From a virus: a DNA stretch of 52,497 nt. The notes beneath the pieces are model-generated. The model did not search any database, was not told the origin of the DNA, and saw only the letters and a program-made list of their open reading frames with translations. The number at the start of each line of letters is the position of its first letter. Position 1 is the stretch's first letter. Position numbers and translations under genes: made by a program. Location of the stretch: positions 1 through 52,497 of IMG/VR virus record IMGVR_UViG_3300028394_002084; one strand, written 5' to 3'. Of the stretch, positions 1 to 11,100 are shown in pieces.

Positions 1-1
1 T

Positions 2-1747
2 ACTGCAACAACATTACCGGCGTACACATATGACAATGGTACTAGTGGAGTTGGGGCAACTCTTACAGGAAATGCCAACGGGGCACTATCAATAGATGGT
101 AATGCAGTAAGTGCTACACAACGTGTTTTAATTAAAAATGAAACAGGTGGAAATGCACCATACAACGGTATATATGTTGTAACTAATGCAGGTAGCGGTG
201 CTGCTGCATATGTGTTAACACGTAGTACTGACTTTGATACTAGTGCTGAGATGGTATCGGCTTTCACATTTGTTGAATATGGTACGACACAATCAGATAC
301 CGGTTGGGTATGTATAACGAATGCTCCCATCACAGTTGGTACAACAGCTATAGCATTTTCACAATTTAGTGGCGCCGGCACATATACTGCAGGATCAGGT
401 TTAACATTAACTGGTTCAGTGTTCAGCGTTAATACCGCACAACCTACTATCACTTCAGTTGGTACATTGGATGCTCTAAGTGTAACTGGTAACATTACCA
501 CTGGTAATATATCTGCGACAAATGGTGGATTCACTACAATTGGCGGTAATTTAACAACTAACGCTCAAACTAATATTACAAGTGTTGGAACACTAACTTC
601 TATATCTGTGTCAGGTAATGCTAACGTTGGCAATATTGGTGCCAATAATGCAGTATTTACAACAGTAAGTGGTAATGGTTCAACATTAAGTGCAATTACT
701 GGTGCTAATGTTACTGGTGCAGTTGCATTCGCTACAACAGCTAATAGTGTAGCAGGCGCCAACGTATCAGGTGCTGTATCTAGTGCAACGACCGCAGGTA
801 CAGTAACAACTAATGCACAACCTAACATAACAAGTGTTGGTACATTAACAAGTCTATCAATATCCGGTAATGCTGACGTTGGTAATATAAGTGCTACAAT
901 TGGTTCTTTTACTAATGTCAGTGGTAATGGTTCAAGTTTAAGCTCAATAACAGGCGCTAATGTAACTGGTGCGGTGTCATTTGCAACAACTGCAAACAGT
1001 GTAGCGGGAGCTAACGTTTCAGGTGCAGTATCATTTGCAACAACAGCTAATAGTGTAGCTGGTGCTAATGTAAGTGGTGAAGTATCGTTTGCAGCAACTG
1101 CCAATAGTGTAGCTGGTGCTAATGTAACTGGTGCAGTTGGATTAGCTACCTTTGCAACAACAGCTAATGCAGTAGCAGGCGCCAACGTATCAGGTGCAGT
1201 TGCATTCGCTACAACAGCTAACAGTGTAGCAGGTGCTAATGTATCCGGTCAAGTTGGTTTTGCTAACGTTGCAAATAACGTAGCAGGCGCTAATGTAAGC
1301 GGTACTGTCTCAAGTGCAACTACCGCAGGTACAGTAACAACTAATGCACAAGCTAATATTACAAGTGTTGGCACATTATCAAGTCTATCAGTATCAGGTA
1401 ATGCTAACGTTGGTAACTTGGGAGTAAGTGGTGGACTAACATCTACACGATCTCTAGTAACAGTTACAACTAACACAGTAATTGATCAATTTAGCCCAGC
1501 AGTATATACAACTGCTAAATATGTTATTAGTGTGACAGGTGATAATGGCGTACAATCAGTTGAAACATTGTTAGCACAAGATGGAACATCTTCTTTCATT
1601 ACAATCTATGCTGATGTATGTTCTAACAATACTGCTGATATCATTGAACTGTCTAGTAATATTAACGGTATATCAGGAAACGTAACGTTGTATGCAACTG
1701 CTAGTGGTGCAAACACAAGAGTGAACATAGTAACTATGTACATTTAA
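2..1747 (+). CDS. Tail fibre-like repeat protein (5' end outside window)
   Basis: The reading frame is open from base 2, so the gene begins upstream of the window and the Met at 212 is internal. The N-terminal visible part matches a domain common in phage tail fibres: a valid-parameter-like segment with RVLIKNET, then NGIYVV, and FVEYGTTQSDTGWVC (about residues 45-105 of the visible part). It is followed by short repeats of the type TSVGTL-SxSVSGNANVGNIG and ANVSGAVSFATTANSVAG, which also occur in the genes at 1808 and 16378. The C-terminal 110 residues are non-repetitive and may form the tip. By context it is a virion adhesin acting outside the cell; the receptor is unknown. Family-level confidence is high, precise role is inferred. 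Confidence 0.8.
   Translation, partial: TATTLPAYTYDNGTSGVGATLTGNANGALSIDGNAVSATQRVLIKNETGGNAPYNGIYVVTNAGSGAAAYVLTRSTDFDTSAEMVSAFTFVEYGTTQSDTGWVCITNAPITVGTTAIAFSQFSGAGTYTAGSGLTLTGSVFSVNTAQPTITSVGTLDALSVTGNITTGNISATNGGFTTIGGNLTTNAQTNITSVGTLTSISVSGNANVGNIGANNAVFTTVSGNGSTLSAITGANVTGAVAFATTANSVAGANVSGAVSSATTAGTVTTNAQPNITSVGTLTSLSISGNADVGNISATIGSFTNVSGNGSSLSSITGANVTGAVSFATTANSVAGANVSGAVSFATTANSVAGANVSGEVSFAATANSVAGANVTGAVGLATFATTANAVAGANVSGAVAFATTANSVAGANVSGQVGFANVANNVAGANVSGTVSSATTAGTVTTNAQANITSVGTLSSLSVSGNANVGNLGVSGGLTSTRSLVTVTTNTVIDQFSPAVYTTAKYVISVTGDNGVQSVETLLAQDGTSSFITIYADVCSNNTADIIELSSNINGISGNVTLYATASGANTRVNIVTMYI
688..1312 (+). repeat. Tandem short coding repeats (ANVSGAV type)
   Basis: Around nine imperfect units of roughly 36-60 bases encode variations on ANVSGAVSFATTANSVAG. 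The DNA is conserved as well as the protein (gctaatagtgtagcaggtgc-like units recur), which would favour recombination between copies in this gene and the two other fibre genes. Confidence 0.75.
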
Positions 1748-1765
1748 TAAATAAAAATTTGTAAA

Positions 1766-1781
1766 TGCGGGGTAACCCGCA
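1766..1781 (+). other. Short GC-rich hairpin between fibre genes
   Basis: TGCGGG-GTAA-CCCGCA is a perfect 6-bp stem with a GNRA-type tetraloop lying between the stop of the first gene and the GTG start at 1808. It lacks a downstream T-run, so it may be an mRNA processing or stability element rather than a terminator. Confidence 0.45.
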
Positions 1782-1807
1782 TATACTTAAACAGGGAATA
1801 TGGAACT

Positions 1808-4800
1808 GTGACAGTAAAATACTTTAACGTAAAGACCGGCCTAACAACCGGAAATATACTATTGGATGCAGGTAATAGCAATATTACTGCTAATACGTTC
1901 ATAGGTAATTTATCTGTCACAAATATTGCTAATTTGGGTAATGTTGGCAATGTAAAAATATCCGGCGGAACTAACGGATACGTACTTTCTACAGATGGTA
2001 GTGGAAATTTAAGTTGGGAAGTCGGTGACACTCTACCGGGAGGCACGAATACACAAGTTCAGTTTAATGATGCCAGTACATTTGGTGGCAATTCAGCCTT
2101 TACTTTTAATAAAACAACTGGAACTCTTAGTTCAACTATATTTTCAGGTGCCGGTAATGCACTAAGCAATATTCAAGGAGCCAATGTATCCGGTCAAGTT
2201 GCATATTCTAATGTAGCAAACAACGTAGCAGGTGCTAATGTTTTGGGACAAGTAGGTAATGCATTAGTAGCTGGAACGGTATATACAAACGCACAACCTA
2301 ACATAACAAGTACTGGTACATTAACAAGTGTTAGTGTGTCAGGAAATGCTAACATAGGCAATATTGGTACAGGTGGTTTAATAACTGCAACAGGTAACAT
2401 TAGTGGTGGTAACTTAAATACAGGTGGTGTAATATCTGCTACTGGTAATGCTAACGTTGGTAACTTAGGTACAGCCGGTTTAGTCACTGCAACCGGCAAT
2501 ATCATTGGTGGCAATTTAACTACGAGTGGCATATTATCTGTTACTGGTACAGGTGTAAGCTCAATCAATGGCAATTTGAACATGAACAGCCAATTTGTTG
2601 TTTCAGTTTCAGACCCAGTTAACTTACAGGATGTAGCAACAAAGAACTATGTTGATATAAAAGTAACTAGTGGTATATCATATCATCAACCTGTACAGGT
2701 AGCAACAACAACTACATTAGCAATTGCTACCGGTGGCACGACAGCATACAACTCACCAAATGGCGCTGCTAATGGCATTGGCGCATATATTAGTACAACT
2801 GGTACATTCAACTTAATTGATACTGCAAACGTTCAAACTGTTGATACACGTATCTTAGTTAAAGATGAAGCAAACGCAACATGGAACGGCGTTTACACAT
2901 ATGCAAATACAACTGCTATCGTTCGTTCTACTGATACTGACGAATACGGTGCAGATAGTGTAGAAGCATTTAGCATCAATGACTATTTCTATACACAAAA
3001 TGGCACAGTAAACAAAGGTGTTGCTTTTGTTGTAAGTGCCCCGAGTGGAACAATTACATTTGGTACAAGTAATATTACATTCTCAATATTCAGTTCATCA
3101 CAAGTTTATAGTGCAGGAACTGGTATTGCGATTACGGGCACAACTATCAGTGCAAATGCCAGTCAAACACAAATTACAGCAGTTGGCACACTAACAACTT
3201 TAAGTGTCAGTGGTAATGCTAATATTGGAAATATTGGTACAGGTGGAATAATTACAGCTACCGGAACTGCAACCGTTGGTAACTTAGCTACAGGTGGAAC
3301 ATTAAGCGCAGGTGGTAATGCTAACGTAGGTAACTTGGGTGTTACTGGAGTGTTTGCTACTACACTAAGTGCTACGGGTAATGCTAACGCTGGTAACATA
3401 GGCGCAACACAAGGTATATTCACTAATGTAAGTGGTAATGGATCAACATTAAGTTCAATCACAGGTGCTAATGTTACCGGAGCAGTTGCATTTGCAACAA
3501 CTGCCAATGCAGTAGCAGGAGCTAACGTGTCAGGAGCAGTTGCATTTGCAACAACTGCCAATGCAGTAGCAGGAGCTAACGTGTCAGGTGCTGTAACTTA
3601 TGCCGCAACAGCAAATGCGGTAGCTGGTGCTAATGTCTCCGGAGCAGTTGCATTTGCAACAACAGCAAATAGTGTAGCAGGTGCTAATGTTTCGGGACAA
3701 GTAGGTAATGCATTAGTAGCTGGAACTGTATATACAAACGCACAACCAAACATCACAAGTACAGGAACATTGGCAAGTTTATCAGTATCAGGTAATGCTA
3801 CAGTTGGTAATATTATTGGCCCACTTGCAAGTGGTAATAGTAATATTTATATTACATCAAATGCCAATATTAGCATGTATGTGAATGGTAATGCTACCGT
3901 AAGATTTGTTGTTACTGATACCGGCGCTAATATTACAGGTACACTCAGTGCTACAGGTAATGCCAACGTTGGTAATATAGGTGCTACTAACATTGTTGGT
4001 ACATTATCGACAGCATCACAAACAAACATTACAAGTACAGGTACATTAGCAAGTTTATCAGTGTCAGGCAACGCTAACGTAGGTAATATTGGCACAGCAG
4101 GACAATTTATATCAAGTGTAATTACTGGTACAGCTCCAATGGTAGTATCATCAACTACTCAAGTTGCTAACTTGAATGCAACAACCGCAGGTACGGTTTA
4201 CACTAACGCTCAACCAAACATTACTAGTACCGGTACATTGGCAAGTTTATCAGTAAGTGGTAATGCCAACGTTGGTAATATAGGTGCTACTAACATTGTT
4301 GGAACACTATCAACAGCATCACAACCAAACATTACAAGTACCGGCACATTAGCAAGTTTATCAGTAAGTGGTAATGCAACCGTTGGAAATATAATTGGCC
4401 CACTTGCAAGTGGTAATAGTAACATATCTATTACAGCAAACAGTAATATTGCAATGACTGTTGCCGGTACTTCTAACATAATGATTTTAACTGCTACTGG
4501 GGCTAACATTACAGGATCATTGAGTGTGAGTGGTAACGTATCAACCGGTGGTGCAATTTTACCTAGAGTAGTATCTATTACTGATGGTACAAGTGTTACT
4601 ATAAATGGTGATACTACTGATATAGCAACACAAACTAATACTCAAGTTTCAGGTACGCTTACAATTAATGCACCTACCGGAACACCATTCAATGGCCAAA
4701 AGTTAATATTTAGATTGCAATCTAGTAACATACAAACGTTCAGTTGGAACGCTGTTTTTGCTGGGTCAACTGATTTAAGTTTACCTACAACAAGTTCAGG

Positions 4801-4885
4801 TTCGAGTAAATATGACTATGTTGGATTCATATATAACACGCCGGCAATTAATTGGCAATTGTTAGCTAAGAATTTTGGATTTTAA
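1808..4885 (+). CDS. Tail fibre-like repeat protein, 1025 aa
   Basis: A 1025-residue protein starting at GTG; no ATG lies in frame upstream, and AGGGA precedes it by about 10 bases. It has blocks of SGNANVGNIG and ANVSGQVG repeats. A central non-repeat domain (about residues 270-420, from ATKNYVD through RILVKDEA to FVVSAPSG) is the same kind of fibre module seen in the other two repeat proteins. A C-terminal domain follows (about 915-1025, INAPTGTPFNGQKLIFRL to NWQLLAKNFGF) of a sort found at the ends of phage fibre and structural proteins. It sits between two other fibre genes. Probably a virion host-recognition protein; this is inferred from family and context. Confidence 0.75.
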   Translation: MTVKYFNVKTGLTTGNILLDAGNSNITANTFIGNLSVTNIANLGNVGNVKISGGTNGYVLSTDGSGNLSWEVGDTLPGGTNTQVQFNDASTFGGNSAFTFNKTTGTLSSTIFSGAGNALSNIQGANVSGQVAYSNVANNVAGANVLGQVGNALVAGTVYTNAQPNITSTGTLTSVSVSGNANIGNIGTGGLITATGNISGGNLNTGGVISATGNANVGNLGTAGLVTATGNIIGGNLTTSGILSVTGTGVSSINGNLNMNSQFVVSVSDPVNLQDVATKNYVDIKVTSGISYHQPVQVATTTTLAIATGGTTAYNSPNGAANGIGAYISTTGTFNLIDTANVQTVDTRILVKDEANATWNGVYTYANTTAIVRSTDTDEYGADSVEAFSINDYFYTQNGTVNKGVAFVVSAPSGTITFGTSNITFSIFSSSQVYSAGTGIAITGTTISANASQTQITAVGTLTTLSVSGNANIGNIGTGGIITATGTATVGNLATGGTLSAGGNANVGNLGVTGVFATTLSATGNANAGNIGATQGIFTNVSGNGSTLSSITGANVTGAVAFATTANAVAGANVSGAVAFATTANAVAGANVSGAVTYAATANAVAGANVSGAVAFATTANSVAGANVSGQVGNALVAGTVYTNAQPNITSTGTLASLSVSGNATVGNIIGPLASGNSNIYITSNANISMYVNGNATVRFVVTDTGANITGTLSATGNANVGNIGATNIVGTLSTASQTNITSTGTLASLSVSGNANVGNIGTAGQFISSVITGTAPMVVSSTTQVANLNATTAGTVYTNAQPNITSTGTLASLSVSGNANVGNIGATNIVGTLSTASQPNITSTGTLASLSVSGNATVGNIIGPLASGNSNISITANSNIAMTVAGTSNIMILTATGANITGSLSVSGNVSTGGAILPRVVSITDGTSVTINGDTTDIATQTNTQVSGTLTINAPTGTPFNGQKLIFRLQSSNIQTFSWNAVFAGSTDLSLPTTSSGSSKYDYVGFIYNTPAINWQLLAKNFGF
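3430..3715 (+). repeat. Tandem coding repeats shared with neighbouring fibre genes
   Basis: Five consecutive units encode ANVTGAVAFATTANAVAG and close variants. Two adjacent copies around 3478-3590 are nearly identical at the DNA level (gcagttgcatttgcaacaac recurs), a sign of recent tandem duplication. Confidence 0.75.
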
Positions 4886-4904
4886 TAGTTAAGGAAAATA
4901 GAAC

Positions 4905-5105
4905 ATGGAAGATATTATCAATCAGATTGACGGACGAGTACAAATTATTTTTGAAAAGACCAGTGAATACAACCAAACATATCGTGATGCATTGTGGATG
5001 ACACAAGAAGAATATGATGCGACATCAAGTGAAACTATTGAGTCAATGAAGCAAGAGAGATTTGATAATTGGTTAGCAATTGTCAATGCACTGCCAACAG
5101 AATAA
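4905..5105 (+). CDS. Small protein of unknown function, 66 aa
   Basis: A short acidic, mostly helical protein (MEDIINQIDGRVQ... to NWLAIVNALPTE) preceded by AAGGAAAA. It lies 19 bases after the fibre gene and 15 before the giant repeat gene, all co-directional, so it is probably co-transcribed. Small proteins between fibre genes often assist fibre assembly, but no such motif is recognisable here and I do not assign a function. Confidence 0.6.
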   Translation: MEDIINQIDGRVQIIFEKTSEYNQTYRDALWMTQEEYDATSSETIESMKQERFDNWLAIVNALPTE

Positions 5106-5120
5106 CAGTAGTAATAACAT

Positions 5121-8100
5121 ATGGCAAATAGATATTGGGTAGGCGGTACCGGTACTTGGACTACTACTACCACTAACTGGTCGGCAAGTTCAGGTGGTGC
5201 TTCGGGCGCATCTGCACCTACCGCAGCGGACTCTGTATTTTTTGACCAGGCAGCAACTTATACTGTCACTATGACGGGTGCCTTAACCTGCTTAGACATT
5301 ACAGTATCGGCAGGTACAGTAACCTTCACTAGCACAGGTACGTTAGCAGTCAGTGGTTCGATGTCGTTATTAGCCGGAACATTGTGGAGTGCAACCGGTA
5401 CTATAACCTTTAACGCAACCACCAGTAAAACAATTACGACCAATGCAGTAACGATAAACAGCCCCATAACCTTTGCTGGTGTAGGTGGCACATGGACGTT
5501 GGGTAGTAACCTCACCTTAGGTCTTACACTTACTACAACATTAACTAACGGTACAATATCATTATCTACTTTTACCTTAGCTACAGGCATATTTAGTTCA
5601 GCCGGCACTGCTGCCCGCTCAATTAGTTTTGGTACAGGTAATATTGACTTAACACATACTACTGCTGGAACTATTGTATTAGCAATGGCAACTGCTACTT
5701 TATTTACAGTATCAGGCACTGGTGGATTTACTAGTGCAATGTCAGTGACAAGAACATTTCAATTCGGGAGTACTGCTGGCGGATCAGCAACCAACAGTCC
5801 AAACCTATCTCTTACAAGCGGTGCATCCATACCCACTTTATCAGCAGCTAGTTGGTTTAACACATTAAATTTCAATGGTTCAACGTGTACACCGGCATCA
5901 ACCACATTAAACTTAAATGGATTAACACTGGCTTTGGGTGGTACTTATACTAATTTAACACCTACAATGGTTGGTACTGGTACTATTACAAGTAATGGCA
6001 ATACTACTTTAACTAATTTAACAATCAATAGTACATCAGGTACTACTACATTAGGTGCTGACTTTGCATTAACTGCAACAAGTACAACAACGTTAACCAG
6101 TGGTACATTAGCATTGGGTACTTTTACATTAAGTACTGGTATATTCAGTTCAAATAACTCAACTACTAGATCAATTAGTTTTGGTACAGGCACAATTAAT
6201 TTAACACATACTACAGCAACAACCACAGTATTGAACATGCCAACTGTTACTGGATTTACTTATACAGGTACAGGTGGATTCACCACAGCGGCGACAGTTG
6301 CTAGAGCAGTTTTTTTCGGTAACACAGCCGGTGGCACATCAGCTAATGCGCCAAACATGACAGTAACAGGTACTGGTACATCAGTAATATCCTTTGCAAC
6401 AGGTAGTTGGTTTAACACATTGAGTTTTACTAGTACTGTGTTTAACCCAGGTACAACCGCATTAAACTTAAATGGATTGACACTATCACCTAGTGGTACA
6501 TTTACTAGCTTAACACCTACAATGGTTGGTACTGGTACTATTACATCTAGTGGTAATACCACACTTGCATCATTAACTATTGCTAGCACATCAGGTACTA
6601 CTACATTAGGTGATACATTTACGTTAACTGCAACAAGTACAACTACATTAACCAGTGGCACATTAGCACTAGCTAATTTTACATTAAGTACCGGTATATT
6701 CAGTTCAGCCGGCCTACTCACTAGAGCAATATCATTTGGTACTGGTAATATTGCACTAACTCATACTACAGCCGGAACTACAGTATTGTCAATGGCAACT
6801 GTTACAGGATTTACTTATACAGCTACCACTGGTGGATTTACCAGTGCAATGTCAGTAGCAAGAACATTTACTTTTGGTACTACAGCTGGTTCAACTACTA
6901 ATGCACCAAACTTGTCACTTCCGAGCGGTGCATCTATACCCACTTTAACAACTGGTAGTTGGTTTAACACATTAAATTTTAACGGATCAACATGTACACC
7001 GGCAGTAACTGCATTAAACTTAAATGGATTAACACTGGCTTCGGGTGGTAATTATGCTAGCTTAACACCTACAATGGTTGGTACTGGTACTATTACATCA
7101 AACACCAATACCACACTTGCATCATTAAATATTGCTAGCACATCAGGCACTACTACATTAGGTGATACATTTACGTTAACTGCAACAAGTACAACTACAC
7201 TAACTAGTGGAACATTAGCGTTAGGTACTTTTACATTAAGTACAGGTATATTCAGTTCATCTAGCGCAGTCACTAGAGCAATATCATTTGGTACGGGTAA
7301 TATTGCATTAACACATACTACGGCCGCAACAGTAGTATTGAATATGGCAACAGTTACTGGATTTACATATACAGGTACTGGTGGATTTACCAGTGCAATG
7401 GGAAATACAAGAACATTTACATTTGGTACTACGGGTGGTTCTACAACTAACAGTGTAAACTTAACATTGAGTGGTGCATCAGTTGCAACACTTACAACAG
7501 CTAGTTATTTTAACAAACTGGATTTTACTACTAGTACATTTAACCCAGGCACAACTACATTAAACTTAAATGGATTGACATTGAGTAATGGTGTTGGTGC
7601 AGTATATACTACTATGACAGTTAACATGGTTGGTACTGGTACTATTACACCTAATACCAATACTACATTGGGTCCGTTGATTATTAATAATGGTGCCGGC
7701 ACTACTACATTGGCGGCTGCACTAAGTTGTACCACATTCACTATGACTGCGGGTACTATTAATTTTGCTACATTTAATTTAACCTGTTCCAGTACAGCCG
7801 CATATACCTCTGGTACCCTGAGCAATATTGGTACTATTACCTGTACAACTTTTACAGTTAACGGAACATTTACATTATCTAGTGGTACTATTACACCAAG
7901 TGTTAGTTTTGTATTGACCAGTGGTGCCTTCAATTATAACGGTGGTACTTTAAGTGCAGTACCTACATTTACGCATACAGCAGGTACAGTTACTCTTGGT
8001 CAAGCATATGCGCTTACTGCAACCGGTACATATACATTAACTGCTGGAACATTAAATTTAAACGGATATGATTTAACTACTGGTATATTCAGTTCAACTG

Positions 8101-11100
8101 GTACAGGTGTTCGTTCAATAACATTTGGTACTAATACTATTATATTAAATCATTCTACAGCCGCACAAACTGTATTATCCATGGCAATTGTTACTAACTT
8201 TACATATACAGGTACAGGTGGGTTCGTTACAGATACAACATCAGTAACAAGAACGGTAACCTTTGGCACTACAGGTGGCTCTGCAACCAATGCACCACTC
8301 TTAACGTTAACTGGTAGTGGTACAAATGTAATAACATTTACAACAGGTAGTTGGTTTAAAAATCTTAGTTTTGGTACTACGGCATTTAACCCGGGTACAA
8401 CTGCATTATCAATTGTTGGAGATCTAACACTATCAAGTGGTGGTACATTTACTGGTTTGACAGCTACAATGGTTACTACTGGTACTATTACAAATAATAC
8501 TAAAACTATAGCTGCATTAACAATCAACAGCACCTCAGGCACTACTACCTTATCTGCTGCACTAACAGTATCAGGTACTACTACATTAACTAGTGGCACT
8601 CTTAATCTAGCCAATTTTACAATAACAACCGCTATATTCAGTTCAAGTAACACAAACACCCGGTCAATTACTTTTGGTACAGGTACTATTATATTATCTA
8701 ATAATACAGCAACTACTATATTGTCTATGGCAATTGCTACTAACTTTACATGTGATAATACCAGCGCCGGAGGTTTTGTAGTAGCATCTCTAAATAGCGG
8801 GCTTTTAGAAACTGTAGTATTTGGTACTACGGGCGGATCAACCACTAATGCACCAAATTTAACTGTTGGCAACAGTAATACCACCTTATTTTTAAATATT
8901 ACTGATAGCTCTTGGTTTAACACATTAACCTCAACATATACTAATGCATATATAAATTACTCCACAGGAGCTACGACTCAAGTACTTGGAACATATGTAA
9001 GTACATTGGCATTGTCTAATCAGCGTGATAATTATACAGGATTTCTTCCAAACTTTACCAGAACACAAACATATACTACTACCACATCCCAAGTGTTGGC
9101 CGGCATTGGTTTTAACTGTCCGGGTGGAACATTAACTATAGTAGATCCTGTTAGAAATTTTAATGCATTTACAATTAATACCTATGCTGGCACCGTAGTC
9201 ACTACTTTGGCGCTAGTGGCAGGTACTATAGATGTAAGTGATGCGGCTAATGCATATGATGGGATTAGTGACTCGATGGGGTTTGGACGAATAGTTTCGT
9301 CTAACCAAAATACCCGTTCGATGGCATTTGGTTCTAATATTATGCAGCTGGCAAATGCATCATCACCGTATGTTTATGCTACTTCAATATCAATGGCAGA
9401 TACTACTAATTTTACCAGTACTGGAACTGGGGGATTTTGGTTATATCCTTATACCGGTACTGCTATTACTATTGGTACTACAGCTGGTGGATCTGTTACT
9501 AGTACTTTCAACCTATACGTAGGGAACTTTGGTGCACCAGGCGCACTGACCATTACAACTGGTAGTTGGTTTAAAACTTTAAGTTTTATAGCACCATATG
9601 GTTTTTCATCGTTTAGTGGTACTATTACTTCCACTTCTATAAACTGTAGTTCTTTGGCACTTTCCACTTATGTCAGTTTCAGTAATTTAAGTGCAACCAT
9701 GAGAGATACTGGTACTATTACATCTACTAGTCCTGGTACTACTACTATGGGTAACCTAACAATTAATAATGGTGCAGGTACTACTACATTAGCGACAGCA
9801 CTATCATGTACCACTTTTACACAAACAGACGGTACTATTGATTTTGCTACATTTAACTTAACTTGTTCAAGTACAGCAACATATACAACAGGTACATTAT
9901 CAAATATAGGTACTATCAGTTGTACAACATGGACTATTTCTGCGGCCAGTACATTTACATTAACTCAGGGTACTATTACACCAAGTGTTAGTTTTGTATT
10001 GACCAGTGGTGCCTTCAATTATAACGGCGGCACATTGAGTGCTGTACCCACCTTTACGCATACAGCAGGTACAGTAACATTGGGGCAAGCACTATCATTG
10101 GCTGCAACAGGTACATATACATTAACTGCCGGAACATTAAACTTAAATGGATTTGATTTAACTACAGGTATATTCAGTTCGAGTAACACAAATACTCGTT
10201 CAATTACATTCGGTACAAATAATATTGTATTAGCGCACACCACGGCAGCAACAGTTGTATTGAGTATGGCAATTGCTACTGGATTTACATATACAGGTAC
10301 GGGTGGTTTTACTAGTGATATGTCAGTAACAAGAACATTTACTTTTGGTACTACAAGTGGTTCAACAACTAATGCACCCAATTTGTCACTTATATCTGGT
10401 GCATCGACTTCAACATTTACTGATGGGTCATGGTTTAAAGCACTAGACTTTACTGGAAGTACTTGTACTGTTGCAGTTACTGCTAGTCTACTTGGCATTA
10501 ACGTAGACACATTAACGTTAGCAACGGGTGGTACTTACACAAGTTTAATACCAGTTTTTACTAGATCACAAACTTGGACCCCGCAATATAGCAAACAATT
10601 AGGTGGTATTGGATTTAATGTAGTTGGAGGCACATTCACATTAGGTGGCGCACAAACTTACACAGCAACTTCGGTGACTATTTTAACTGCAGGTACAATG
10701 GATTTAGGGGGATTTGATTTTACGACTGGTTCATTCCTTTCATCTAACACAAACACCAGATCAATTAATTTTGGTACAAACAACATTATATTAGCAACTA
10801 CAACTGCCGCAACTACAGTATTGAGTATGGCAGTAGTTACTGGATTTACTTATACAGGTACTGGTGGATTTCAAACAGATGCAACATCAGTAACAAGAAC
10901 GGTTACATTTGGTACTACGGGCGGCTCATCAACTAATGCACCAAGCTTGTCAATAACTGGTAGTGGTACAAATGTAATAACACTTACTACCGGTAGTTGG
11001 TTTAACACATTGAGTTTTGGAACTACTGCATTTACAGTTCCAGCTACGTCATTAAGCGTAAATAGTTTAACACTATCCAGTAGTGGTACATTTACCGGAT

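Noticed and set aside
1766-1781. Rho-independent terminator after the first fibre gene
   Set aside because: The hairpin is perfect but no T-run follows, so I list it only as a hairpin.
565-4509. Many long minus-strand open frames (Val/Pro/Leu-rich) opposite the fibre genes
   Set aside because: They mirror the Thr/Ala/Gly/Asn repeat codons of the plus strand, have no ribosome sites, and their composition (endless VxVPxLAP) is the reverse complement of the repeats.
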